NCBI GenBank assembly: GCA_019918135.1
Contig: WBZZ01000594.1
Span: forward strand, 1 to 64,000
DNA length: 64,000 nt
Origin: Paulinella micropora
Lineage: Eukaryota > Cercozoa > Imbricatea > Euglyphida > Paulinellidae
Direction of reading: 5' to 3'
The notes beneath the pieces are model-generated. The model was given only the letters and a program-made list of their open reading frames with translations. It had not been told where the DNA came from and made no database searches. The position numbers were made by a program, and so were the translations under genes. Position 1 is the stretch's first letter. Each line of letters opens with the position of its first letter. Below, in pieces: positions 1 through 9,840 of the stretch.

Positions 1-1729
1 GGTCAGCTACGCAGGAGCTTACGTAAACTTCAACCAGACCTGGGGTAGCTCAGCGCGGCTTGTCTCTGTTAGTGTGATCAGCACCCCGGCGTTTGTCACT
101 CCTTATATGGAAGGCGGCTGTACTAACAACGCAGGCTGCCCATCCCACTCCGCTGTTTCGGAGCTGGTAGTCTTGGGCTCTAGCAACGGCGGGACAAGCT
201 GGACCTACCTGGCTAAGAGCCCAGCCGCTTGGAGCAGCTGGGCCCCCGAGCAAACAAAAACACTAACCTTAGATCAGTCGCCTCCCACTAGCTACAACGC
301 GTACCGCTTTGTTATCCTGCGCAATTTTCATTCGTACTCAATCAGCAACTTTAGGTGCAGCTCCGCCGCCGTCTTCGGCGACCTCAGGGTCACACTGGAC
401 GTACCCTCGTGCGAACTGCCCAGCCAGTCGCCCAGCCTGTCGCTCAGCCTGTCGCTCACCTCTAGCCCGACCCGCAGCGCCAGCGCGAGCCGAACGACCA
501 GTTCCAGCCTGACCACCTCCGCCACGCTTTCGCCTACCGTCAGCCTCACGCCTACCTGTAGCTCCACGCCGTCGTCATCCCCTTCGCTATACTCCAGCCG
601 CAGCAACACGCCTACCCAGAGCCTCACGAGCTCGCGCACCGGCAGTGTGACTCTCAGCCCCTCGATCACACCGTCCCCCGACGTGAACGAGTGCAGCCGC
701 CCAGACAATGGGGGGTGTGGCGCCAACGGGGCTTGCACTAATACCCCGAGTTCTTTCTATTGTACGTGCAATGTAGGCTTTATCCAGGCCGGCGCCAAAG
801 CACTAGTGTCACCTGACGGCCTGTACGGCTGGACGGTGAGCGTCAGTAGCGCGAGCGCCGGCTCCGCCAACGCTGTGGCCGACGGCGCCGCTACCACTTA
901 TTGGAGCTCGACCTCCGGACAATATGGTACCACCCTGGTCGGCTCTACCTGCACCAATACAGCCTCAGCCTCCTCGCCGGTCACAGTAGCCAGCGGGAAC
1001 AATTATGCGGGCGCTTACGTCACATTCACCCAGTCGACCGGCAACTCTGCGCCGCTCCTGTCGGTAGCAGTAACCGCGACTACGAATACTTTTACTCCTA
1101 CCGGCCTAGGGTCATGTACTCAGAGTTCACCCGGCTGTCCGGTCTACCAGGCAGTCTCGGAGCTAGTGGTCCTGGGTTCCAGCGACCTAGGCAACAACTG
1201 GACCTACCTAGCTTCGAACCCAGCCGCTTGGAGCGACTGGTTCTTTGGCACGACCCAAACCCTGACCTTGAACCTACCCCGAGCCTACAACGCGTACCGT
1301 TTCGTGGCTCTGCGCAACTACATCAAATTTAATGGGAGTAGCATTGCCTGCCCGTCCATAGTAACGCTGGGTGACTTGAGCGTGACGCTGGACGTGCCGC
1401 TGTGCGAGCTGCCCACCCAGACGCCCACCCCAACGCGTTCGCTCACTTCCAGCCTGTCCGTGACTCCAACCAAGTCGGCGACGCCCACGCCGACGGGGAC
1501 TCCCACACAGACGGCGACGCCAACGGGGACACCCACACAGACGACGACGCCGACGAGATCTCCGAGCGTCACGCCCACGCTGACGCGCACGCAAACGCCC
1601 ACGAAGACGTCCACGCCGACGCCGTCCAGCACCTCCACGAGCTCGCTCACGCCCAGCCCCACCCGCAGATCGACGAATGTACCGCCTGGACAAGCGCTTG
1701 CGATCAGGCTCTGGAAACAACTGAATTGA
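1..1729 (+). CDS. Secreted multidomain protein with EGF-like module (5' end outside window)
   Basis: The frame is open from the first base, so the gene starts upstream. It contains two copies of a ~120-residue module (bases ~1-410 and ~800-1400) sharing NYAGAYV, SELVVLGSS, NAYRFV and TLDVP, consistent with a jelly-roll, discoidin-like (F5/8 type C-like) fold. Each copy is followed by a Ser/Thr/Pro-rich linker with PTPT/SPSL-type repeats that look heavily O-glycosylated. Between them (~680-780) is an EGF-like module beginning DVNEC with the usual six-cysteine pattern, probably calcium-binding. Such architecture belongs to surface or secreted adhesion proteins. The frame ends at a TGA at 1727, but homologous sequence continues in other frames downstream, so the true protein was longer. 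The family call is by architecture only. Confidence 0.6.
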   Translation, partial: VSYAGAYVNFNQTWGSSARLVSVSVISTPAFVTPYMEGGCTNNAGCPSHSAVSELVVLGSSNGGTSWTYLAKSPAAWSSWAPEQTKTLTLDQSPPTSYNAYRFVILRNFHSYSISNFRCSSAAVFGDLRVTLDVPSCELPSQSPSLSLSLSLTSSPTRSASASRTTSSSLTTSATLSPTVSLTPTCSSTPSSSPSLYSSRSNTPTQSLTSSRTGSVTLSPSITPSPDVNECSRPDNGGCGANGACTNTPSSFYCTCNVGFIQAGAKALVSPDGLYGWTVSVSSASAGSANAVADGAATTYWSSTSGQYGTTLVGSTCTNTASASSPVTVASGNNYAGAYVTFTQSTGNSAPLLSVAVTATTNTFTPTGLGSCTQSSPGCPVYQAVSELVVLGSSDLGNNWTYLASNPAAWSDWFFGTTQTLTLNLPRAYNAYRFVALRNYIKFNGSSIACPSIVTLGDLSVTLDVPLCELPTQTPTPTRSLTSSLSVTPTKSATPTPTGTPTQTATPTGTPTQTTTPTRSPSVTPTLTRTQTPTKTSTPTPSSTSTSSLTPSPTRRSTNVPPGQALAIRLWKQLN

Positions 1730-3489
1730 CTTCCAACATCTTGACGACCGCTTCAGCCACTTATACTCTAAGCGCTTCGTCAGGTATTGTTCATGGTTCT
1801 GAAGCCTATGCGGCGTTTCGCTATAGTCCCTACGATGACGGCTGGCGTTGCGAATATGGCAAGTATTTATCTGGATCCGGAATATACAATGGAAACGTCA
1901 ACACCGCAGGCATCCCGGGAGAATACATTCAAGTGCAGATTAGTGTTCCACGTGTCATCACCCAGTTCGTAATGCAAATACGCCACGATATACCTTGCTC
2001 CTCGCAACTTTACTCTATTAGCCAGTAGCAACAGTGGCACGAGCTGGACCACACTGCTCCACAGACCGGCCATGAGCTGGTCAGCAGCGGCGCAAGGCAA
2101 AGATTTGTTATTGACCAGCCAGGCCCTACAGCATCTATCGGCTAGTTATGTCCAAGGGTAGTAACAACCTTATGTAGGGATCACACGGCTCTGGCTGCGA
2201 GAATGGTGCTGCCCCAGCTGCGCCAATGTTCCTAGCAACAGCTACAATTGCACCTGCGCTGCTTCTGCAGCGTGGCTCGGGGGAGGCCTAGGACAGGGCT
2301 GCTACCGGCAAAACGAATGTAGCATGTGGCCGAGTGACAGCAACTGCAATAGAATCAATAGAGCCTTTTACTCGAATTGGATGACCTCTCTTACTCATAA
2401 ATCCTGGACGCTTTCGCAGAGTGGTAGCTCGGCCTTTCTCTGGGCGCTGGTGGGCGCGTACACGGGCGCGTCTAGATGGGCCTCGGACAATTTGTATGAC
2501 GTTGCAACGGGTGCTTACTTGGGCGCTAAGAGCAGCGCGGGCATTGCGGGGGAGTGGGTGCAGCTCTCCCACTCGTCTGAGAGAGTGATCACTAGCTACT
2601 CCTTTGGCTGTCGGCAGACAACCAACGCCAGCGGGGTGTGTGCCGGCACTCCCGTCGGCTTTGCGCTGCTGGGTGGGTACGATTTAGTCAACTGGCACAT
2701 TCTGTCACAGCAGACCGACAGCCCTCCGTTATGGCTAGGGCACGAGAGGACTTTGGTTATTGACAACCCCGCCATGTACTCCCACTACAGATTTGTCATC
2801 ACCCGAATACAGCCCAGCGCCTCTGGGACAGCTACGGTAGACGACATGTTTTTCAACGAGTGGTGCTGCAGTGGCTGCACGAAAGCAGCTGGAAATCCAT
2901 ACCAATGCAGTGGATGCTGGGAGCCTGCGGGTGTTGGCTGTACCTTTGATGACCCCTGTAGCTGTGCCTGGCCGAGAACGCCGTGCAGCAGCCACAAAAA
3001 GCCGTTCGGGCTTGCGGACGATTCAGGTTGGCCTTCCTATCAGTGCCCTGCCAGCTTTTCTTCGCCGGGCCTTTACGCGAGCCCAGGCAGCCTAGCGGGC
3101 AGACTGGCAACCCACTAAAGCGCGGCAGCACCGCCGGGGGGGCTTGTAACTACAACTTTCACGTCTGTCGTCTTCCCACTGATTCTAACTTGCAAATAAA
3201 TCCGACGCTTGTCAGCGCCTCCAAGCAGTACTTTGTAGCGGCGGGTGGTTGTGAAGGGCTTGGCCAAACCAACTTCAGCGGACTTCACGGCCTTGGTCCC
3301 AACGGAAGTACAGCCTTGTGTACTGAGTTGACTAACCAACTGGGTGTCAACAGATATTTTGCTCCTCAGGCATATGGCTTTAGTTTTCTACCGACGGTGC
3401 GCTGGAAGTCGGAAGGAACTGTGAATCAGAGCCGGCTAGTGAACAAAAGCAATTATTTAGTGGATGGAGTTATGTGTTGTAAGGACTGA
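1660..3489 (+). pseudogene. Frameshifted continuation of the secreted multidomain protein
   Basis: Coding-like sequence related to the preceding gene continues in changing frames. One frame (~1660-2028) begins with an EGF-like IDEC and leads into a new domain. Another (2021-3118) holds SSNSGTSW, matching the upstream SSNGGTSW, then consecutive stops TAG-TAA at 2159-2164, then Cys-rich EGF-like segments and a discoidin-like domain (~2400-2850). The last frame runs from ~3050 to 3489 and ends in a Cys-rich segment. At least three frame changes plus two adjacent stops argue for decay rather than one sequencing error. It is less likely to be a spliced gene, because no convincing intron borders were found at the changes. 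Confidence 0.5.
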
Positions 3490-3604
3490 TGAAAGCGCTA
3501 GCAGCTGCGCAAGGGGGGGGAGGTGTAGGGAGAGCGAGGTCCACTGCATAAGCCTTTTAATTAAAAAGAAGAAAAAACTCACACGAAACTGTTCTTTCCG
3601 GGGT

Positions 3605-4894
3605 TCAGATGGGAGCCACGAATTCTCTGATTTCCTGCCGACACAAGGGACAGCGCTCGAGCTGTGCAGCGCAGTCGCCGCAGATCCGGGCGTGTGCGCA
3701 GGGAAAAAACACGACCAGGGGTCCCGTTTCTTTGCCGGGCTCGTTCAGGCAAACTGCGCATTGCGCGCGGGTAGCGTCGTCCTCTTCTTTCTCGTTTGCA
3801 GGCGCAGTGTCTCCGGGGGCTTGCGCCGCATTCGGCGGGGGCACGGCCGCCTCCTGCAGCGGCGGGGCTTGGGTTTTTTTTTCTTTACGCCGCAGGCCGC
3901 GAAGGTGTAGTTTTGCTCTCTTGCAAAGTGTGCGGGTGTCGCGCAGCTTGTTTTCCAAGGCCTGCAACTCCTGCCGCCCGCGGGCGGCCGCGGCCTCCAG
4001 CTTCAGTTTCTCGCGCCGCAGTGCCTTCCCAGACTCCTCCGTGCTGGCCAGCTCCTTCTTGGCCGACTCCAACGCCTGGCGCGCCTCCGCCAGCCGCCGC
4101 TTTGTTGCCTCTCTCTCGCTCTCGCAGTCTTTGCAGTGACCGCAGCCCGGGTGGTGCCCGTAGCTCCGCGGTGCGCGTTCCTGCGCCTCCTCGGAGTCAG
4201 ACACGAGCTGGGCTTCTTCCTCGTACTCGTCGTCATCGTCGTCGTTTATGAACGAGTCGTCGCTCTCGTCGCAGTCGAGCTCGTCTTCGTCTTCGTCGTC
4301 TTCGTCCTCATCGTTCCCGCTGTCGTCACACGACGAGCGGCGCAGGGAAGCCACCCAGGCTTTACCGCAAAACTCGTTCAAGTACTTGACCAGCTGGTCA
4401 GGCTGCCGCAGCCCGTGCTTGACCAGGCTCGCTCGCAGCTTGCGCCACTGGGCGTACGAGCTCTCCAAGCCCGGGTCCCAGGCCTGGAGCCAGTTCAGCT
4501 CTAGGGAGGCACCCGCCTGCAACAGCAGACCGACCAGGCACAGAGCCTGCGGGATGTAACGCCTTTCGATTCCCCAGTCGCACCCCCCCTCCTCCTCCTC
4601 GGGGCCCCCGTCTTTCCCTTCTTCCTCTTCCTCGTCGTCGTCGCGTGTGCACGCCCCGGCGACCGCCAGCTCCAGCAGCGTCTGCAGCTGCAGCTGCTGC
4701 TGCTGCGGCGGCAGAAACGCGGGGCCTGCTGCAGAAAAAACTTCAGCAAAACCGGAGAATGCCCCGCGACGGCCGCGGCGGCCCAGGTCCAGTCGGAAAG
4801 CTGCAACAACTCCTTGGCATCGAGAAGTATGGCAAACACTTCGTGGCGCCTCAGCTGCAGCAGCGACGCGTTCAGGATGACAACCACGTCGCAA
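3605..4894 (-). CDS. RING-finger protein, C-terminal part (probable E3 ubiquitin ligase)
   Basis: The C-terminus has a complete RING: CAVC, then FPCAHARICGDC, then CPLC, spacing like the MDM2/IAP-type RINGs that bind E2 ubiquitin-conjugating enzymes. Before it lie a very acidic Asp/Glu block, a CxxC-containing segment and a long Lys/Glu/Ala-rich coiled coil. This part continues the protein encoded in another frame at 4501-5703. The switch falls at a run of six T on the minus strand near 4735, where the two frames read through the same helix-rich segment. The whole protein would be about 690 residues. I infer a role in diverting host ubiquitination; substrates are unknown. A homopolymer error in the consensus would restore one gene. 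Confidence 0.8.
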   Translation of the reverse strand: MRRGCHPERVAAAAEAPRSVCHTSRCQGVVAAFRLDLGRRGRRGAFSGFAEVFSAAGPAFLPPQQQQLQLQTLLELAVAGACTRDDDEEEEEGKDGGPEEEEGGCDWGIERRYIPQALCLVGLLLQAGASLELNWLQAWDPGLESSYAQWRKLRASLVKHGLRQPDQLVKYLNEFCGKAWVASLRRSSCDDSGNDEDEDDEDEDELDCDESDDSFINDDDDDEYEEEAQLVSDSEEAQERAPRSYGHHPGCGHCKDCESEREATKRRLAEARQALESAKKELASTEESGKALRREKLKLEAAAARGRQELQALENKLRDTRTLCKRAKLHLRGLRRKEKKTQAPPLQEAAVPPPNAAQAPGDTAPANEKEEDDATRAQCAVCLNEPGKETGPLVVFFPCAHARICGDCAAQLERCPLCRQEIREFVAPI

Positions 4895-5703
4895 ACCTCC
4901 CGGAAGCTCGGCCTGTCGGCATCGTCGCGCAGCTCTAGCTTAACCACCCACAGCAGGTCTAGCAACAACATCTCGAGAAAGAACACCTTGTACACCTTGT
5001 GTTCCCTTTGCCCCCGGAACATCTGCAGTCCGAGCAGCACTGTCTTCAGCGGCCGCGCCGAAGGGTAACTGCTGTCGCGCAGCGTCTGCCACACCCGCCC
5101 CACGGCGCCCAACCAGCTGACCCAAGTTTTGGCGTAAAGCAACGGGGGCAGCCTGCTCGTGTCTGCCTTGCTCACCAGCGACGAGACGGGGGCTAGCTCA
5201 GGTCTGGTCGTCAGCGCTCTGCGGCCCGACAGCAGGCTCAGCACAGTGTCCGCCACCCTCTGCTGCTCCACGGCCTCACGCCCACACCCCATCGCCACCC
5301 GCTCCAACCCCGCCCACAACGTTTTTAGTGTTGGTACCTCGCCCAGGCCCTCGGCCGCCAGCTTGCAGTACAGCAAAAACAAGTCTTTGCGCAGACCACC
5401 CGCTCCCAGGCCCCGCCCCAACCGCGCCTGGCAGGGGCGGACCCGTCGCAGTATTCGCGCCCTGCCCCTCGCCTCAGACCACATGTAGTCCAACATCTGC
5501 TCCGTCGCTGCCGCGTCGCCCTTCCGAACAAAAAACTCCAGAAAAGACAGAAAAACACCCTGACCGGCATTGCTCTGCAGGAGAAGCGACAGGTTGCTGC
5601 GATCGACTTGACAAGGATCTTGGTCTACGTTCCCGTCCGCCCACAAACAAGCACTCCCGCCGCGCTCACCTTGCGCGCCCTTGCTTTCATCGCCTGCTTC
5701 CAT
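4501..5703 (-). CDS. N-terminal part of the RING-finger protein
   Basis: From the first good ATG (5703) this frame encodes a helical, leucine-rich region without recognised motifs, up to about codon 320. After that it becomes Arg/Cys-rich and unlike protein, because the true frame has moved to the one ending at 3605. Useful sequence therefore ends near 4735. The ORF could be extended upstream through G/C-tract repeats to 5856, but that extension is low complexity and lacks an ATG with good context. No domain is recognised; it may be the substrate-binding half of the E3-like protein. Confidence 0.6.
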   Translation of the reverse strand: MEAGDESKGAQGERGGSACLWADGNVDQDPCQVDRSNLSLLLQSNAGQGVFLSFLEFFVRKGDAAATEQMLDYMWSEARGRARILRRVRPCQARLGRGLGAGGLRKDLFLLYCKLAAEGLGEVPTLKTLWAGLERVAMGCGREAVEQQRVADTVLSLLSGRRALTTRPELAPVSSLVSKADTSRLPPLLYAKTWVSWLGAVGRVWQTLRDSSYPSARPLKTVLLGLQMFRGQREHKVYKVFFLEMLLLDLLWVVKLELRDDADRPSFREVCDVVVILNASLLQLRRHEVFAILLDAKELLQLSDWTWAAAAVAGHSPVLLKFFLQQAPRFCRRSSSSCSCRRCWSWRSPGRAHATTTRKRKKGKTGAPRRRRGGATGESKGVTSRRLCAWSVCCCRRVPP

Positions 5704-5784
5704 CCCCCCTCCCTCTTTTTTTCTTTTTTCTCTTGTTTTTTCTTTCCGTGCAGAAAGCACGAGAAGAGGGGGGAGGGGAAAGGG

Positions 5785-5895
5785 GGGCGGGGTGCCCCCC
5801 CCCCCTAGGGCAAGCTGTAGCGCGGCAGAGGGGGGGCGCCCCCCCCCCTTTGGCAAGCTGTAGTGCGGCAGAGAGGGGGGGGGGCCGGGGGGCTC
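5785..5895. repeat. Tandem G-tract/C-tract hairpin units between divergent genes
   Basis: Two to three near-identical units of about 40-45 bp each contain a GCAAGCTGTAG core followed by a run of G, GCGC-type centre and run of C. Each G-run/C-run pair can fold into a strong hairpin. The block lies between the divergently transcribed RING gene and the gene starting at 5946. Comparable palindromes recur between many other genes in this window. Confidence 0.7.
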
Positions 5896-5945
5896 AAACT
5901 CTATAGCAGCAGCTTGTTTTGTCTTTTGCCCAGTTATTGGTAGTC

Positions 5946-7102
5946 ATGTCTACCTCCGTGAGCTCTAAGAGCGCCAAGCGTACAAAGCCACCCAAGGCCA
6001 GACCAGCACCCAAGAAACACTGTGCCCCTGCGCCCACGGAAGCCCTTGAGTGGGCGGAACTGCTGGACAAATGCCTCCAAGAAGAGCAACCCCGCCGGCG
6101 TATCGAGTTCTTCGAGCAACTGCTCTGTCGCATCTACCAGCAGTTCCTCCGGAAACAGCTGACCCAAGCCATAGCCCTGCACCTGCCCCAACGCGCAGAC
6201 AGTCTCAACGATAAGATCGAGCTTGCCGTCGTTGCCGCCTTCAAATCTGGACAGTGCGCTGACAAGGCCTTGCCTGACTACCTGCAGGGCCTCAAGAAAA
6301 GGGCAGTAGCCAAGCCAACTGCCGCAGCTTCTATCCAAGATCGTGAAGCGTTTGGGCGCGTCCTCGAGCTGCTCAAAGATACAGCAAAACTGCGCCAATT
6401 GTCCGACGCTGGCCTGCTGTTTAAGCTAGAGGCAGAAGAAGCGAAACTCAGCTACGAGAACCGCACATCCTTCCGCCTGACCAAGGAGCTGCTGGCCTGG
6501 CTTGACAAAATACTCCAAGGCTGCGACGAACTTATAGAATGGGCTTTCGTTACTTTCGATGAAAGGGTAATCAGCCCCTTCCAACGGGCCCATGGGCAGC
6601 TACAGTTCTTGAGTTTCTTCAGCAGCTGGTCCAGCGACGGTACCGACGAGGAGGAGGAGGAGTCGGACGAGGAGGAGTCGGAGTCGGACGGTCCGAAATG
6701 CCCGGCGCACGCGCTAGAATCGCTGGAAAAAACTCAAAAGGTCATCCTCCGCGAAAAGCACCGCAAGGCCTACAAAGCCCTTATTACCGGCGAATCTAAG
6801 TTCGAGGAGCTGTCCAAAGAAATTCGGGAGGCCCAGAGCCTCGAACAGCTGAAGCAGCTGAGCTTGGCATCGTGACTGCGTTTGCGGGGTGTCATATAAT
6901 TGCCAAGGAATCAAAGAGAATGCTTCGATCTTTAAGGGCCGAATCCGATTTTGGTGGTTTTCAATATTGCCCACAAAAGCACTGCGGCGAGATTCGTCTC
7001 ATTTACGACTTTGATAACGGCCCGCTCCTGGAGTCCTGCCTCTGCGGCGATGGTGGGGATACGGAGGAGGAGGAGGAGGAAGAATCGAATGAAGACGAAT
7101 AG
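5946..7102 (+). CDS. Unassigned protein with basic N-terminus and Cys-rich acidic C-terminus (one-base frameshift)
   Basis: The ATG at 5946 starts a Lys/Pro-rich basic N-terminus, then a helical region (~30-240), an acidic DEEEEE segment and a second helical region. The first frame stops at 6875, but a second frame (6872-7102) carries the expected C-terminus with a CPQKHCGE ... CLCG pattern that could bind zinc and a poly-Glu end. The partial copy at 9841-10600 reads through this junction without a break. The present copy lacks one base near 6866 (AGCTTGGC versus AGCTTAGGC). Full length would be about 385 residues. The C-terminus resembles the gene at 35820, suggesting a small family. Function unknown. 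Confidence 0.6.
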
Positions 7103-7270
7103 AAGAGAGAGAGAGAAAGAGAGGGGGGGGTGTGGAGCGGGGGGGGGGGCGCCCCCTCCCCTCTCCCTCCCTTCTTCCTACCCACCCGTTTGTTGCTCTC
7201 TGTCTCTCTTACTACCTGTGTGGCTTGTACTATAATTAAAGCAAAATAACCGGTGCTACAACAGTCGGCC
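7103..7270 (+). promoter_or_regulatory. Intergenic region: GA-rich tract, G/C hairpin, AT-rich leader
   Basis: After the stop comes a GA-rich microsatellite, then a G10/GCGC/C-run palindrome around 7140-7158, then a T/C-rich stretch. Just upstream of the next ATG (7271) is CTATAATTAAAGCAAAATAA, an AT-rich box about 35 bases before the start that may act as promoter or as processing signal of the previous transcript. The hairpin is a plausible 3'-end signal. Assignment is by position only. Confidence 0.35.
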
Positions 7271-9556
7271 ATGGACTGGAAAGAACGTCGTGACAAAAAA
7301 GTTACAATCCAGGAGTTTACCAAAATTCCAGCTTCAAAATGGACTTTGGTCGATACGAAAAATACCCTCCCGGCTGTTGTCTACCGCGGTTCCAAGTGTT
7401 TGCACGTTTTTTTCTACGCGCTAATTCCGTCTTCAAATTTCAGTTTTCTCGAAAATACCTCTGTCAACCACGCGGGGGCGTGGGGGTTTAAGTACCAATT
7501 CAAATATGTTAGCAAGAGCCAGCTAGTCACAGCCCGCGAGGAAGCTGGGGGAGAAATACAAGACGGCCCGCTAAAGGGCTTGCTACAATATGCTGGTCCC
7601 AATCCTCTCCCCACCGGCTACGAGAGTGTCTGGGTTCACATGACGTGCCACGCTCGGATGCATGACACAACAGCACCAGGTATTGAAAACCCCCGCACAG
7701 AAATCGTAGGAGTCCTGCGCGATGTCCTACAAAGTCAAGAATTACTTGTGTCGGTGTCTATCGGTCTCATGCAGCGCCTTAGACTAGCGTACCAAAGTTC
7801 AATGGATAGTAATGATGGCTTGTTTCTTCTTTGTCCCACTGCCTCGTTGGATACGATCTGGGTCGCTGGAGAAGATTATAACTCGTGCTTTCTGATAAAA
7901 AATTACCAACCGCTACGACTGGGGCAGAAGACCCAAGCCTTGGCCGTTACAACACCCGTTCAGGATCTCGTGTCTGTTACCGCATCTGCCGAAACTACAC
8001 CAGGCGGAGTCTTGGTCGTCTGGGGGGATACAGTCCTCGAATTATTTCCCGACAAAAATCGCACAACACTTGCAAAGGCGCGTACGTGGGTCGTGATGGG
8101 TGCGATGGCCTTGTTCTTGCTGACACAGATCCCAGCCGACAAACGTCCGGTATTCTGGAATATGCTAAAAACAATGGAACCTTGTTACAAAAGTTGTCGA
8201 AGCGTCTTAATTGGCTGTGCAGAATTTTTGTACGAGTTGGACGTCGAATTGGGAAAGCGCAACCGCGAGAACGGTAAGAGCCTCGTGCCGCTGTTCAGCA
8301 AAACCGCCGGATTCCACACAAGCAAAGAGTTCCTCGCCAAACTAAAAGAGGTTGTTGGTGCTCTCGAGCCTAGCCTCGAGCGACTCTGGCCTAAAAATCT
8401 TGGTGCTGAGCTAGAATCCGCCGGGTGTGATTTCTCCGTGCTCAAATGGAGCGAGTTGGAAGCGCGGTGCAAGCAGGAAAACAAGGTAATAGGCGATGGA
8501 GATGCACAGACGGGCTTTGGGCTCGAGACAGTCTTGTGCCTACTCCTGAACGAGCGCGAATTCAAGCTAGCGATTGACGCTACCAACGCCCCGAACATTG
8601 CGCCACCAGTCGAATTGTCACGCGAATCGCTGCAGGATATGCTACGCGGGATAATACCTAAGTTTTGGGCTGCTGACACTGTTGACGAACAATACAACCT
8701 TTTTCACGAAACCGCGGACGACCTTCTTCGGCAGGGGTATAGCACATCTAGCATCACGCGGAGTTTAGCTGGCTGGAAAGAAGCTTTGGTTGACATCACG
8801 TCGGGCATTGGTTGGTGGATGGACGCGCCTCAGAAATCTGACGAAGACAAGGTCAAGATGTGTAGAACCTGGCTAGCAACGCATTTTCCCCGTTCTTCTG
8901 ACAAGGGCGTGACAAGCAGTAATGTTAATGTCAGGGCCGGACCACCGCGGCAGCAGCAGCAGATTACCAGACCCCCCGCGGAATACATGCTTGGAACCAC
9001 TGCCCCCTGCGTTGCCACACAAGTTCTGAGCTGGGAGGAGCTTTGCCAAAAATCAAAGTATCCGCCTGTGGATAGTAACAAAAGAGTGCAGTACTTAGTA
9101 TCAGCCGGGCGAGCGGAGTACGTGCTTCGCCAGTATTTGCTGAGTAACAAAGGCCGGCTGGTGATCGAGGTGGATGAGCCTATGCAAGAGCACGTCTTAC
9201 AAACCCCGAGGCCAGCTATTACGAAAGAAGTCATGCTTGCTATGGTAGACAAGCATTACCGCGCTCTAGCTGTCAACAGCAACACAGAGGTCCGGCAGGG
9301 ACTGGCGGACCTTAAGCAAGAAATGGATTCAAGCTATCCCGACGACGATACTGCCAAGAACATGTACAAAACACTCTCTAGTGCTTTAGCCCCGGACTCA
9401 GGCCCATACTTCACGAATCCCAGTGCAAAATACTATTCTAAAGAACGTCGCGCCGCTGTACTAGAGCTTTTCAAAAAATACATAAAAAGTGAATCACGTG
9501 ATTTCTTCATTCCTTACACTTTCTATCAGATTGATTATGGCAGCGGTACTGCGTAA
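7271..9556 (+). CDS. Uncharacterised 761-residue protein
   Basis: A long intact frame from ATG 7271; the six codons upstream (from GTG 7253) are probably untranslated. I recognise no family. The N-terminal ~250 residues are mixed alpha/beta, a hydrophobic segment lies around residues 275-300 (WVVMGAMALFLLTQI), and the C-terminal half is helical with a short poly-Gln tract. The base composition looks less GC-rich than that of many neighbours. It sits between a gene (5946) and that gene's truncated copy (9841), so the arrangement may stem from a local duplication that left this gene in the middle. Confidence 0.75.
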   Translation: MDWKERRDKKVTIQEFTKIPASKWTLVDTKNTLPAVVYRGSKCLHVFFYALIPSSNFSFLENTSVNHAGAWGFKYQFKYVSKSQLVTAREEAGGEIQDGPLKGLLQYAGPNPLPTGYESVWVHMTCHARMHDTTAPGIENPRTEIVGVLRDVLQSQELLVSVSIGLMQRLRLAYQSSMDSNDGLFLLCPTASLDTIWVAGEDYNSCFLIKNYQPLRLGQKTQALAVTTPVQDLVSVTASAETTPGGVLVVWGDTVLELFPDKNRTTLAKARTWVVMGAMALFLLTQIPADKRPVFWNMLKTMEPCYKSCRSVLIGCAEFLYELDVELGKRNRENGKSLVPLFSKTAGFHTSKEFLAKLKEVVGALEPSLERLWPKNLGAELESAGCDFSVLKWSELEARCKQENKVIGDGDAQTGFGLETVLCLLLNEREFKLAIDATNAPNIAPPVELSRESLQDMLRGIIPKFWAADTVDEQYNLFHETADDLLRQGYSTSSITRSLAGWKEALVDITSGIGWWMDAPQKSDEDKVKMCRTWLATHFPRSSDKGVTSSNVNVRAGPPRQQQQITRPPAEYMLGTTAPCVATQVLSWEELCQKSKYPPVDSNKRVQYLVSAGRAEYVLRQYLLSNKGRLVIEVDEPMQEHVLQTPRPAITKEVMLAMVDKHYRALAVNSNTEVRQGLADLKQEMDSSYPDDDTAKNMYKTLSSALAPDSGPYFTNPSAKYYSKERRAAVLELFKKYIKSESRDFFIPYTFYQIDYGSGTA

Positions 9557-9840
9557 GCTACATGGCTTACCTGCGGCCAACACAGCGTGCTGGGGACGTG
9601 ATTACGCAAACTTTGTATCAGGGTGCGCAAGGAAAAGTACAACAATTTTTTATTAAATAAAAACTTTCTACATTGAAAGTCTTGGCACTAGGCACCCCTC
9701 TGCCAGCAGCCGCTTGAAAAAAGTCGCATCCGTTCAACGCGGGAAGCGCTACGCCCCCGCCCCCCCCCCCCCGGGCAGAGCGTACCACTGAATTTTCTTT
9801 TGTCAACCAAAACTTTTTTTTCTCTTTTTTTTTGCGCGCA
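9557..9840. other. Intergenic region ending in a pyrimidine tract at a duplication border
   Basis: It contains ATTAAATAAAAACTTT (AATAAA-like 3' signal) near 9650, a segment CTTGGCACTAGG resembling part of the dispersed motif of the repeat region, a long C-run (9757-9773), and finally a pyrimidine-rich tract ending GCGCGCAG directly before the duplicated sequence at 9841. No gene is seen. Confidence 0.5.
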
